Of a stretch of DNA of 64,000 bases, positions 24,601-36,900 are shown one piece after another (the first letter of the stretch is position 1; the number at the start of each line of letters is the position of its first letter). The translations under genes were made by a program, and so were the position numbers. Under the pieces are notes generated by a model. The model had not been told where the DNA came from. It saw only the letters and a program-made list of their open reading frames with translations, and did no database searches. The stretch lies in NCBI GenBank assembly GCA_009746045.1, contig RPFO01000291.1, positions 1 to 64,000 of the forward strand, written 5' to 3'. This DNA comes from Mesostigma viride. Lineage: Eukaryota > Streptophyta > Mesostigmatophyceae > Mesostigmatales > Mesostigmataceae.

Positions 24601-26759
24601 ACAGGACAGGGTGGCGGGGGCCACCACATCCCCATGGGTGAAGAAGATAGACGGACGGTTGCAGTGCCTGGTAAGAACGCAGACATTTTGTCTGCATGCA
24701 TGGGTCTAAGAACACAGGCATTTCGTTCTGATGCACGATTCTAAGCATGTCCAAGCATACCCTCCCCAACGGCTACCCACAGACACGCTCCTGAAAGCAT
24801 GGCAAGCACAGCAGATGACGCATGGCATATACAGTTATTCCTGCCACGCATCACACACACACGTACACACCCACCTGCATGGGGCCACGGCTGGTCCAAC
24901 CCCCCCACCCCGCCCACCCCCCACAGCACGCACACAAGCACCCACACATACACACCCACCTGCACGCGACTAGCAGTGGTCCCACCACCCCAACCCCTAC
25001 CACCCACCCACCTGCACGTAGATGACACGCCCCCTCCGACCACCCACACGTCAAGACCCCCCCACCCCCCCTACCTGCACGTAGACGACGCCGGAGGTGA
25101 TCGCAAGGAACGCGCCGAAGAAGGCAGCCAGCAGAAGCGGCGGGTTGCCCCCCTCCTTGGCCATGGCGTCCGAGATGGTGCGCCCCACGCCCGAGGGCAG
25201 CGAGGACACAATGTTGACAAAGATGAGCAGCGAGGTGCCGTTCCCAATCTTAAGGTCCGTGATGAGCTCGGCGATGTACATGAGCAGCATGCTGCCAGCC
25301 GTCAACGAGAGGGTGGAGGAGGCCACCCAGGCGATGTCGTAGTCGAGCACGTACGGGCGCAGGAAGATGGATTGGCCGATTCCCTGCGGTTGTGGGCATT
25401 TCGGTCGGTCGGTCGGTCGGTCGGTCGGTCGGTCGGTCGGTCGGTCGGTCGGTCGGTCGGTCGGTCGGTCGGTCGGTCGGTCGGTCGGTCGGTCGGTCGG
25501 TCGGTCGGTCGGTCGGTCGGTCGGTCGGTCGGTCGGTCGGTCGGTCGGTCGGTCGGTCGGTCGGTCGGTCGGTCGGTCGGTCGGTCGGTCGGTCGGTCGG
25601 TCGGTCGGTCGGTCGGTCGGTCGGTCGGTCGGTCGGTCGGTTGTTAGTTGGTTGGTTGGTTGGTTGGTTGGTTGGTTGGTTGGTTGGTTGGTTGGTTGGT
25701 TGGTTGGTTGGTTGGTTGGTTGGTTGGTTGGTTGGTTGGTTGGTTGGTTGGTTGGTTGGTTGGTTGGTTGGTTGGTTGGTTGGTTGGTTGGTTGGTTGGT
25801 TGGTTGGTTGGTTGGTTGGTTGGTTGGTTGGTTGGTTGGTTGGAGGTGGTGTGTGTGCGTGGGTGTGTGGGTGTGTGGGTGGGTGTGTGGGTGTGGGTGG
25901 GTGGGTGCGGGGGAAGGGGGAATAGTGGCACCGAACAGTTGATGGTCAGCTCATGGGGGGTGCTTGATGGTGGAGTAGCCGACTAGGCATCCAGCAACAC
26001 CCCTCCACGATGAAGCCCCGAGCGGACAAACGCATCTAACACCCCCGCGATGGCAAGTGAGAATGCATGCATCCTACCATCACCACCACCACCACAACTT
26101 TGAAGACCGCCACTTGCCAATCAGCCACACAAGTACAATTATACACCACCAACATCCCACCTCCGCTTCCTAAGCGGCAGCCCATGCTCCCCTTTGCCTG
26201 CAGATCCAAAAATAGCCTCACCGCCGGCACGCAGCCCTGCCATGGCGAACCCCACGTCCACCACCACCCTCCCACCACCTCCAAAAGGAAAGCCGGGCAC
26301 GCCCCTTTCTCCCCTGCAAATATAACGGCTGTCGCATTGATAATAATAGCCAGCCACACATGGGCACCCACCCCTGCGCCCAGTACACAAGTATTGAAAA
26401 TACAGCAACACCCCCGTGCGGCCACCCACCCCCGCGATGGCAAACAGCAGCGCCCCGATGCGCGTGTACTGCTCAAACTTGCGCCGCCCGGCCTCGCCCT
26501 CCTCGCGCTGCAGCTTCTTCCACTCGGGGATCGCGGACGCCAGAAGCTGGGTCACGATGGAGCTGTTGATGTAGGGGACAATGCCGAGCGAGAACAGGCC
26601 CACGCGCGAGATGCTGCCGCCCGCCAGCGTGTCCACGTATCCCAGCAGCCCGCCCTCCTTGACTACGTTGGCGGCGAACGCGGCGCGGTCGACGCCGGGC
26701 AGGGGGATGTACACGCCGACGCGGGAGAGGACGAGGAGGGCGAGCAGGACAATGAGCCT

Positions 26760-26791
<32 letters not shown>

Positions 26792-28113
26792 GTGAAGTTG
26801 TGCCATTAGTATGTCGTTGGGCGAGAAGGGGGAGGCGAGGGAGGGGAGGGGAGACGGTGGTGCGGTGGATACAAGTGGGGGAGTGGGTTAGCTTCATGCC
26901 GCCGTCGTTGGGAGAGAAGGTATGGGGCATAGTGACGATGTTCCAGGGACAACAGTCAGGAATACAGCAAGGACATACCACAGCCATTAACCAAAACCTA
27001 GAAAATATTATCTTAATAAGAATTTGTGATTTTAATCTATAACTTGCATACAAAAAACAAAGAAAAAAAGATAGAGAATGCGCAGGAATGATTGAACTTG
27101 GGCTGCAGAGCCCGACATACGTGTAAGATAATTGGGATGTGGGTGGGCTCATGGTTGTCGACGTGGTTGGTTCGGGATGACATGCGACGGCATCTACCTC
27201 GTGGCAACCGCTAGAGGTTGCCTTGCGCAGCGGTAGGCAAGGCAGGGCGGGGTGAAGTGTGAGACAACCTCCATTACAACTTGCCCTCCCGAGCCAGGTA
27301 GGAAGCGCTGTGGATGAGAGCCAGCCGGGCTGGGGTTAGGGTATGCAAGTGAGGGGGGGGGGCTGGGGTATCCACAGCATGCACGCAGGACAGTGTGGGT
27401 TGGCATGGAAAGGCCTAAGTCCCAACACAGCAATGCAATCCCCACGAAAAATAGGGCAGTCAAAGATGCGGGGCCCGGGGCAGTTATGATAGTCAATGTC
27501 GCGGACAGCATTATGCTTGTGTGGCCGCCCCTATCAACATACCTTGTAGGGAGATTTCCGGAGAAAAATGTCTGGAAAGGGTTCATGGATTCGTCAGGGC
27601 GTCTGGTCCCCCCTCCCTGAGCCATGTGAAACACGGTCTGGATCAGCTCTTCTCCGTTCGGGCCGGAGACGCTCGGCCCCAAGTCCAACGGGTCGAATTC
27701 CCATGGCTCTTTTTCGCTGGTACACAAAAGAGATAACGCCAGAGCAGACAACCATTCGCGGCGTTTCATACTTGGACTGCAACGCGCCAGAGCATGTAAT
27801 GGACGGCAAGAGTACATGTACAGGTAACAGAGCCAAACCAATTTGAGAAGCCTTACCGGCGAGGCTGAGGCTTTGGGCTGGGGAAGGGAAAGCGGAAAGG
27901 AGTCTGCGGGACCAAAGGCCAGGGCGCCGTGGCAGTCATAACCACGGCCTTACGGCCTCCTGCTAGATTTCCATGCTGTGGGCCACGTGGTCCGGCAGCA
28001 GCCCGTGAAGGAAGTTGGGGGAGCGCTTGCTTACCCGAGAATAATAAGCTACCCGATGCTGCCTGCAGCATATGCGGGACCTTAGCGGCTGACAGGGAAT
28101 GCAGCATTGCCAT
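21646..28113 (-). CDS. SCY1: Plastid-type SecY, protein translocase channel subunit, 8 exons
   Basis: Exons (minus): 28113-27857, 27716-27543, 26757-26430, 25383-25075, 24574-24485, 23593-23470, 22691-22528 and 21873-21646; about 557 residues with all phases matching. Exon 1 ([16 protein letters not shown], basic, Ser/Ala-rich) looks like a chloroplast transit peptide. The rest is Sec[63 protein letters not shown], then TLTAGSML-type helices with [64 protein letters not shown] and [13 protein letters not shown]. It forms the thylakoid Sec channel with SecE and works with plastid SecA. The length is close to land-plant SCY1. The gene is divergent from DRC5. Introns carry large microsatellites and copies of exon ends. 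Confidence 0.93.
22064..22235. repeat. 18-bp tandem repeat in SecY intron 7
   Basis: About nine units of CGTATCACCATCTCGCCT, within the intron between exons 7 and 8. Confidence 0.93.
22697..22836. repeat. (GGGC)n/(GGGT)n in SecY intron 6
   Basis: Tract of GGGC, GGGT and GGCA units just upstream (minus strand) of exon 7. On the coding strand it is a C-rich run ending in the exon 7 acceptor CCCTGCAG. Confidence 0.93.
23168..23375. repeat. 48-60 bp tandem repeat in SecY intron 6
   Basis: Three to four units built from GCAAGTGGCAGTGCAAGTGC and AATAGAAGCAAGAACACACG with GCAACGCAAGTGG spacers. No coding meaning is evident. Confidence 0.88.
25396..25640. repeat. (GGTC)n, about 60 units, in SecY intron 3
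   Basis: Near-perfect tetranucleotide array starting 13 bp from the exon 4 acceptor on the minus strand. It switches directly to (GGTT)n at 25,641. Confidence 0.98.
25641..25842. repeat. (GGTT)n, about 50 units, in SecY intron 3
   Basis: Follows the GGTC array without a spacer, apart from one TTAG variant at the junction. The one-base difference (C to T) suggests block conversion of one array into the other. Confidence 0.98.
26759..26791. repeat. Poly-G run forming the SecY exon 3 acceptor tract
   Basis: A G run of about 30 on the plus strand. On the coding (minus) strand it is an uninterrupted poly-C ending in CAG, serving as the pyrimidine tract of the exon 3 acceptor. Confidence 0.9.
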
Positions 28114-28716
28114 GGTTGACAGTTGTAGCGTATCTTATTGAATGTTTTCACCTAAAAACCGGCTTAAATGGTAAATCGCATGGCTGCTTTACGCGAAACA
28201 CTATTCAGCGTCCTAAGAAACGCCCCCGCCTCGTGACAATTAGGCGATATCCAGTTTATTCATACCGGAGGTTCCTCCTCGTCAGATAAAGCCAAATCCC
28301 TGCAATCGTTTCCCCAGTCCGCAGTCCCCAGTCCCCACTATCATATCTTAGGCCAATTCTTCTGCTGTCGGCTGTAAATTGACGGCGGAGACAGTAGCCA
28401 CTAACCAGTAGCCACGTTCTCTTGTCGCAGATCACGTGGCGCGGCGCCATTAAAGTTTATGTATACGTTGTGATTCTGCTTTCATCTGACACCATGTTGA
28501 AGAACGCTGAATGATAAACTGCCGCTCGCCACCGAAGCCCGCACACCAGGTATTTATTTTGGAATACAAAGCTCTGTACCGAGATGGATATGGAAGGCTT
28601 ATAATGGCCTAATTAAGTGCAGCACTGGAGCGAGCAGAGTGGCAGTAACTGACCGTGACTTCCGAGCTGCGGGTTTTACAATATTATGCAATTGGCATTA
28701 TTATTTAGCGTTTATC
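28114..28716. promoter_or_regulatory. Divergent promoter region of SecY and DRC5
   Basis: 603 bp separate the two start codons, which point away from each other. No TATA box is obvious. CAGTCCGCAGTCCCCAGTCC (28,315-28,334) is a short internal repeat. Both 5' UTRs and promoters must lie here unless there are upstream non-coding exons. Confidence 0.55.
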
Positions 28717-30945
28717 ATGAGTGACACGCCTAGGGATGCAGCTGGCACGCCGGCTTTGGCGGAGACGCCAGGTGATCAGGATCGGGTGGCATCTCAAAGT
28801 GCTCAAGAGCAAGCGGCACCTCCTCCATCTTCAAATGTTGCTTCCGAGGATGCAGCTCGCTCTTCTACGTCTGCTGCCGCTGAGCCTCAGAGAAGCGAAT
28901 CGCGCAGCGCAGTGGGGCCTGGAACTCCTGGAGGACCGGTCAATCAATCTCCCCGGGCACCCGGCGGCACTTCTTCTGCGCCGGGCAGATCACCAAGTTT
29001 AGCTGGAGGGATCGTTGGAGCCATGGGGAACCTCGGCCTGCGTGCAGAAAGTGCGAGTTCTGCCAGCGGAGGGCGCCGGCTTGCCTCCGAAGAAGGCCGC
29101 AGGGAGCCGGTACCAGTCAAACGGGTGCAGCCATTCATCACGCCGCTTATGGACATGTGTATAAAGGTCATTGCTGAGAACTTTGAAAGTTACCCGCAGC
29201 TTCTGGGCCTCCCAAGCACAAACGTGAAAGACATTATTTCGAGGCTTCGCCTCGACCTCCCCTTGGAGCTTGTGGGACAGGTGGGTGTGTTTGACTATAT
29301 TTGATTCTACTGTCACCTGGGATGAATACATTTGGAGCCAGGAGCCGTCAACGGCATGGATGGTAGCCAGTGCTTCGTAGATGGTAGCAGATGCTAGGTT
29401 TCCCGGTTTGGCTTCCACCACGTTCTCTATACGTTTTACCCAACTGATGTTCAACCCCCACTGCCAAACAGCTTGCCGACACCGAATGCCCATCAATTCA
29501 TCGATACACAATTCCAACCATTTGCCGCTGCAAGCTCGGGCCCTGTATGGGCTGTTTTCAGTGGCACTTTATGTTCATTAGTAGCACAGGCTGCGGCCCT
29601 TGCCGTAAGGTCATGCTCCTGTGCCACGTCTTCCAATTGCCTTGGTTAATTTTGCTGCCGTGGTTAGCGTCCCCTCGAGACAGTGTGCTCACGGTGCTGC
29701 TCCTCTTCATGCTGTCACTTGTGCCGCTACCATGGCTATCACGGCTGCCCTTATCATGCCTTGATCCGCAACGCTGCTGCCCTAATCATGCTGCCGGGCC
29801 TGCCTTGGTCGTGCTGCCGGGCCTGCCTTGGTCGTGCTACCGTGCCTGCTTTGGTCGTGCTACCGTGCCTGCCTTGGTCGTGCTGTCGTGCCTGCCTTGG
29901 TGGTACTGTCGTGCCTGCCTTGGTCATGCTACCACGGCCAACCCCATCATTATGTTGCTACCTTGCTCATTGCGATAGTGACAGCCCTTTCCCTTTCTAG
30001 AGCTGCTGCTCTTGTCATTGATGTCTCCACTGCCCCCATCCTCGCCGTGTTGCTGCTGCTGCCATGGCCCCCATCACCCATCCCTGCTTGTACTGCTTCT
30101 TATATTCCTATTGACATGGAGTGTTACTGTATAGTTTTCTACGGAACATCCTTCTACTATATCCTCTACTGAAACTTCTCTGTGTGGCTCGTCATTATGT
30201 CTTGTTCCCATGTCAGTCTGTTCGTCCTTGCCTCGTCGTCGTCATTGACTGTTGGCGCGCATCCTCATCGTTTCCCAAGGATCGCTGTCTGTGCTCTTTC
30301 CAGCTCCCATTTCTACCACTTGCATCACGTATGTATCCTGTCGCCATTGCTTGGCCGTATCCTTGCTCCACGACTTTTTGGCTGGGCATTGATGCCTTAT
30401 TACCTTACTGCCAAGTTGCCTTGTCGCATCGTGACCCCGTTGCCATTACTTCGTTGCCTTGTTGCCTTGTTGCTTTTGTTGCCGCATGACCTTGTCACCT
30501 CATTCCCTCGTTGCCTAGCTGCCTGCTTGCCTTGTGCACCTGCTTGCCTTGGGTGCCTGCTCCCCTTCGGCACCTGGTTGCCTTGGCTGCGTGGTTGCCG
30601 CAGCTGATCAAGGACGAGTCCTATTGGAAGCGGCGCGCGACTGCCCGCTGGAAGAACTGCGACATTTCGGGCCATGGCAACTCCTGGAAGCAGCTCTATT
30701 TCGAGACAAACCTGGAGGGGGCGATCGAGAGGTAGGCGCGCCGCCGTGGCCGATGCATGGTGGACGAAATGAGACAACCATGTACTTGTTGCATGGGCGT
30801 GGTGGGGAATTGGGTAGGATGGGCGCGATGGGCATGAGCCCAGCTGCTCAGCTCAGCTGCTCGTATGTCTGCCGGCACTGTCGGTGTGTGCGTGTGTGAA
30901 CAGGTGTGAGGCCAATATCGCCTCTGAGGCGGCTAAACCAGTCTA

Positions 30946-30980
<35 letters not shown>

Positions 30981-33900
30981 GCACCTCCAATGTGTGTGTG
31001 CCTGCCTGTGCCTGGGGTTGGCTTACAATTATGTTGGCAGGTTTGAGGCCAACAATGCGTCCGAGGCGGCGGGCCTCAAGCGACTGCTCCTCTTCTCGCG
31101 CAAGTTTGTGCGCAACCTGTCCATCAAGCAGCTGCCTTCACACATGGACCTCAGCCTGCTCTTCGACTCCACTGCCAGGTAGGGACTGCAACAGGGCAGT
31201 GACAATCATAGGACCTCGGCCTGCTCTTTGACTCCACTGCCAGGTAGGGACGCGACGCACATGGTGAACACATTGTCAATGGTCGCATCCATGCTAGGAT
31301 ATCATCCATGTTGACATGTGGTGGCGATGCTTGTAGTAGGTCTCACAGCCATCAATAGGCACTAGCACTCTGTGCTTGTCAAATGGCACTAGTGCAGCTA
31401 CATAGAGGGAGGCACCCTGCATTAGGTGCTCTCGTGTGATTGCCCATGTGGGTGAACACATCGGTTAGAGAACAACGGCGTTCACGCCTACTGGCTAAGT
31501 TTAGACCCAGCACTGAATCCTTGGCAGCATGGCAGCATGCAAGTGTTGGCCAGAACCAGTTTCTTGTTGGGGTCTGTCGTGAGCTTTTCCTTCCTGCTTT
31601 CAGAATCTATCTGTGGTTTTTAGATTTCTATCCAGCGTCCCATTGAATAGGGCAGCTTTATGGTGAACCGTAACTTGTTAGCGAAGCACGACGATGGACG
31701 CTTGCTAAGCATATTCCCGGTTGTCTTAGATATCATGCTTGAAACGTATCCCCAAGTAGTCTTGAGGCGGTTGCCGCCTGTCTTGATGAGGGCTCCCGCA
31801 AGCCGCACAGTGTGATTTTCTGGGTACACAGTGGGATACCTGGCTGGAAGGGGGGCCGTGGTTTCCTAGCGGAGTGTGCTGGGGTGATTGCCCAACCAAA
31901 GCCCTTCCTCCGTTCTAGCATCTGAGCAAGCTCAACGCCCAGGCACCATACTCACCACCCTGCCTTTTACGTTGCAAGTATCACTCCAGCTGACCGCCCT
32001 ACCCTAACCACCACCACCACCACCACCACCACCACCACCACCACCACCACCACCACCACCACCACCACCACCACCACCACCACCACCACCACCACCACCA
32101 CCACCACCACCACCACCACCACCACCACCACCACCACCACCACCACCACCACCACTGCTGCTGCTGCTGCTGGACGTGCGTCCCTGATGCTCCCTTTGCT
32201 TCCCCTCGTCGCCCTTCTCCTCCTCCTGCCTACTCTTCCCCTCTTCTCCCCCCGAACCCCGCTTCTCCACCCCCCCACCAGCTGCCTGTCCTCTCTCACG
32301 CTCCACTACGGCATGGCGCAGGTGGGCATGGACTACGACCGCTCGCTCTTCGGCATGAAGCTGAGCGATTGCCGCTACCTGGCCAAAGCGCTCGAGCGCA
32401 CTGAGACGCTGACCAAGCTGGACCTGAGCGGGAACCTGCTGGATGACGACAAGGTGAGGGGGCGAGGGGGCAGGATGAGGGGTGGTAACTAATAATGCTA
32501 CTACTAATAATGCTACTAGTAGGGGTGGTAAGTAATAATGCTACTACTAATAATGCTACTAATAGGGGTGGTAACTAATAGTGCTACTACTTGTGGTATG
32601 TTATGAGGGGTGGTAGAATGCATAGTTCAAGTACTACTTGTGGCATGTTATGCGAAAGACGGTAACGGACATGAGCGGGGGCCTGCTGGACGACGGCAAG
32701 GTACAGTGTCAAGGATGCTAGATGTACTAAACCTTGGGCACGTGGCAGTGCCTGAGGGCAAGGGGAAGGGAGCGGAGCAGCAGCTGCTGGGTGACGGCAA
32801 GGGAGTTTCGGCGCAGATATGTCAGTTGTCGAGTGTTGTGATTTGTTGTATTCGACATCTATACTTTGGTGATTGAGATATGATGAGTACTGAAAATAGA
32901 AATAGGAATATTAATGATAGAGATGAGGAATGTTAATGATTGGTTTGGTGACTGAGAGGCGAGGACTATCGGGGCATGAGACGGGGCGTGGTGCGTGGTG
33001 GAGGAGGCTGCATTTTTTAAGTGCCCTCCCCGCCACCCCCCACTACCACTACCACCACCAACACACACACACATGCACACGCGCACACACCACCATCCAC
33101 GATTACAACGTAACCACGCCCGCCCCCACAGACGCGCATGGTCGCGAGCGGCCTGCTGGACAATAGCAGCGTGACGGACCTGGACTTGTCGCACAACAAG
33201 GTTGCCGACCGCGGCGTGCGCGCGCTGGCAAAGGTGCTCGACAGCCGCTCGGTCATCGCATTCCTGGACCTCAAGGACAACCAGATCCACACCGAGGGTA
33301 CGTGTGCAAGCGTCGTTACCTCCGCCAGCACTGTTCCGCATTACCAACGATCGTGTGATTGCCTTTTTGGACAACCAGATCCACGCCGAGGGTCAGTTAC
33401 GCAAGAAGCGCGGAAGTATGAGACGTACGCAAGAAGCGCGGAAGTATGAGACGTACGCAAGTAGCGCGGAAGTATGAGACGTACGCAAGAAGCGTGGAAG
33501 TATGAGACGTACGCAAGAAGCGTGGAAGTATGAGACGCGAGGATGTGTGTTCATGCAACATGACAGTGGTCATGAGATGGCGTCGAGGGTGATCCGATGG
33601 ATGTGGCGGGTACGTAACCGTACAAGCCTCAATGGCTCTACCAGCACTGGTCACAGCACTGTCCACCGGATGTGCTACCTGCTAGCACTGCCGCGGATGG
33701 CATGATGGCGTCCCGGCACCTGTAGGTGAACCTGAACTTTGGCCTCGTACGGTAACCCCCTTGCACACAAGGAGGGTGGGCGCTGCCGCGAGCTTGTGGG
33801 TGGCTGTGGGGAGTGGGTGCTGCCACGGATTCGGCTGGTGGCACGATGGGTGGGTGGCCGCGTGACCACAGGGAGAAGACCGGAGGATGTGCCTCTGGTT

Positions 33901-36900
33901 GTTCATGCCGAGTTAACATGATTGAATGTCCCAGTTGATTGATGGATTGATGCGGTCACAGGGTGCCCAGCCGGGTGATGCGGTCTTTCCCCCTCTCACT
34001 CGAGCACGTAGGCACCGGCGCATGCACTCCCATCGCGCTCGCTGGCTGGCTGCCCGCTGTAGCGAGCCTTGAGCATGCGCGTTATGGGAAGCACTGAGTA
34101 TAATGGTAATTGTTAACCCATCCCATGCCCAGCCATCACCCCCTGGGTGCTCTGCCTTTGGCTCATCCCCCCTCTTCTGCAATCCTCTTGCGCAATCCTT
34201 TGCCGTGGTCCTGTCGTTGCGGTCCATTCCTTGCACTTCACCACCACATAAACTACTTCACCCCTGCATGCCATGATGGACTTCTTCACCCCTGCATGAC
34301 ATGATGGATCCCTTCACCCCTGCGTGCCATGATGGATCATCGCAGGTGCACACGCGCTGGCCCGTGCGCTCAAGTCCAACGTGACACTTCTCTCGCTAAA
34401 CCTGCGGCTCAACCGGGTGGGCGACGAGGGCGCGCGTGTCATCTGCGATGTGCTGCGCGCCAACCGGACACTGCAGGTGAGCAAACAACGTGATCAACCG
34501 GACACTGCAGGTGAGCAAACAACGTGATCAACCGGACACTGCAGGTGAGCAAACAACGTGATCAACCGGACACTGCAGGTGAGCAAACAACGTGATCAAC
34601 CGGACACTGCAGGTGAGCAAGCAACGTGATCAACCGGACACTGCAGGTGAGCAAACAACGTGATCAACCGGACACTGCAGGTGAGCAAACAACGTGATCA
34701 ACCGGACACTGCAGGTGAGCAAACAACGTGATCGCCAGCCAACCCCAATTGCGAAGCCGTTGAAGGGCAGCCACGTACACGTATCGGTCAGTAAAGTCGG
34801 GAGGGTCTAAAGTCGGGTTTTCCATACATAAGCTTCACTATAGGTTGGCGATGTAGGTCGCAAAATGCCAACCAGACGCCGCAGGTGAGTGACGGCTGGG
34901 TCCAAGGCTGGTTTACTATGCCTAATGGTCACTTTATTCTGCTAAGAAGATACTCAGGTCACCAACCGGACGCCGCTGTAGAGCAGTGGCCAGCGATGGG
35001 GGGGCTCTGACGTCATCACACATTCATATATGTCATCACGTTCTGTCATCTAGGGCAGTTCCCCTTAATGTATGGCATATTGTATTTATGGCCGGGGAGG
35101 GGACTACTGAGTAGGGGTCCTTGAGTGGATGGGGACTTATCATCAAGGTTCGGTTGAAAAGTTCTTTGAGGCTTGGTAATACTCAATCGCGCATGTTCTG
35201 GACACCCACGCCTGTTTATTGATCCCTGGACGCAAGTCCACCAAGGGTTTACGAGTCACCTGGTGAGGATCTATGATGCTCGGTCGTCACCATGGGAAAG
35301 GATGTCCTCCGCCTCGTCCAGGTTTGACTTGCCCGTTGGCAGCGCTGCGGTGCAACGCACGTTGTTTGTCCCATCCATGCCCCGATAGCGGACACATGGC
35401 AGCCCGCCTGGTATGTCACAACAAGTAGGGGAACCCGCCCCTGTTTCATGGCCTTGCGAAGGCGAAACATCTGGGCACACCGCGGTCAGTATGGTGGGCA
35501 CACCGCGGTCACTATAGTGGGCACATTACCAAATTCCTTGCCAGTCGGCCGTGCTGGACTCGCAGTCCTGCTCCCCCGCCACACCACACACGTACATACA
35601 ACGGACCACCACAACAATGCGCTTGAAACGCGGCACCCCGCAGCGCCTAAATGTCAGCCAGCCTTGCTTGACATGTGCTCCTAACCCACCCGCCACACAT
35701 GCAAACCAATACAATAGCAACTTTTGCCTTGCAATGTGTTGGTGCCTGAACATGAGTGTGTCGGTGCCTGAACATGAATGCGTTGGTGCCTGAACGCGGC
35801 GCCCCGCAGCGCCTGAACATTAGCAGCAACGAGGCAGGCGAGAGCTGTGCCAAGAAGCTGGCGGAACTGCTGCGGGAGAACAAATCGCTCACGCACCTGG
35901 ACGTGTGCTCCAACAAGTTTGGCACCGAGGCCGGGCGCGCGCTGCGCGAGGCGCTGGTGAGAGCGTGTGCGATGTGTCTATATAATCAATAAATACTGTA
36001 GATATGCTAGTATCTATATAGATATGAAGGGCGCATTTGGTTTACTATCTGCTGCCTGCCCCAACGATAGCAGGGCGCGCACTGCGCGGGTGAGAGGCGC
36101 TGGTGAGAGCGTGTGCGATAGAGCAGGGATGCACGCGATGAGAGCACCTGATGGGATGCACGCGATGAGAGCACCTGATGGGAGCACACGGGTAGATCCA
36201 TGATGTCGATATTTGATGTTGGTGCACGCTAGTCGCGGGATCCCCAAGGTCACGCCACCGCTGCCTCGAGATTTATGTTTTGTGACCAGGTGCCATGGTA
36301 GGTGGGATCCAGGCATCCACCTGGTGGTATAACTTTCTCTTGGGTTTGCGATCACATTCTTTTTTTATGAATGCGTGCTTGGTTGGGCCGTCACGGCACC
36401 CGGCCCACCCCGCACCCACCGTTGACGCCAGCGGCACACGAAGAAGCAACCCTTAACTCAAGACCTGTGCGTGTGGTACCGGGCCAGCGACTGTGTCTGG
36501 TGGCCGTTCTTATAAAACGGAGTACTGGCTAATGAGCTTAAATGGTCGGGCCAACAGTTAATAGTCTCCATAGTAGTGCACGGATACCCAGCTATTTCAG
36601 AGGCAGGGGGGTACTTGGTGACTGAAAGGACAGGATCTGTGAAAGGATCGGGTCACCGGCCAGGACTGCATGAACCGGGCTGCCTCATGAAGCCGTAGGA
36701 CGATGCACAAGGAGTGTGGAATGGGCCAACCGCTGTGTGGGCTGTGCATGAACCGGGCTGCCTCATGAAGCCGTAGGACGATGCACAAGGAGTGTGGAAT
36801 GGGCCAACTGCTGTGTGGGCTGTGCGAGGGCGCTGTGAGGAACGGGCTGAGGAACGAGCTGTTGCTCTTTGCTGCTGTCACACGCCACGTTGGAAATGGA

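Noticed and set aside
29547-30607. Hydrophobic Cys/Leu-rich frames in DRC5 intron 1
   Set aside because: They come from pyrimidine-rich tandem repeats within an intron bounded by matching DRC5 splice sites.
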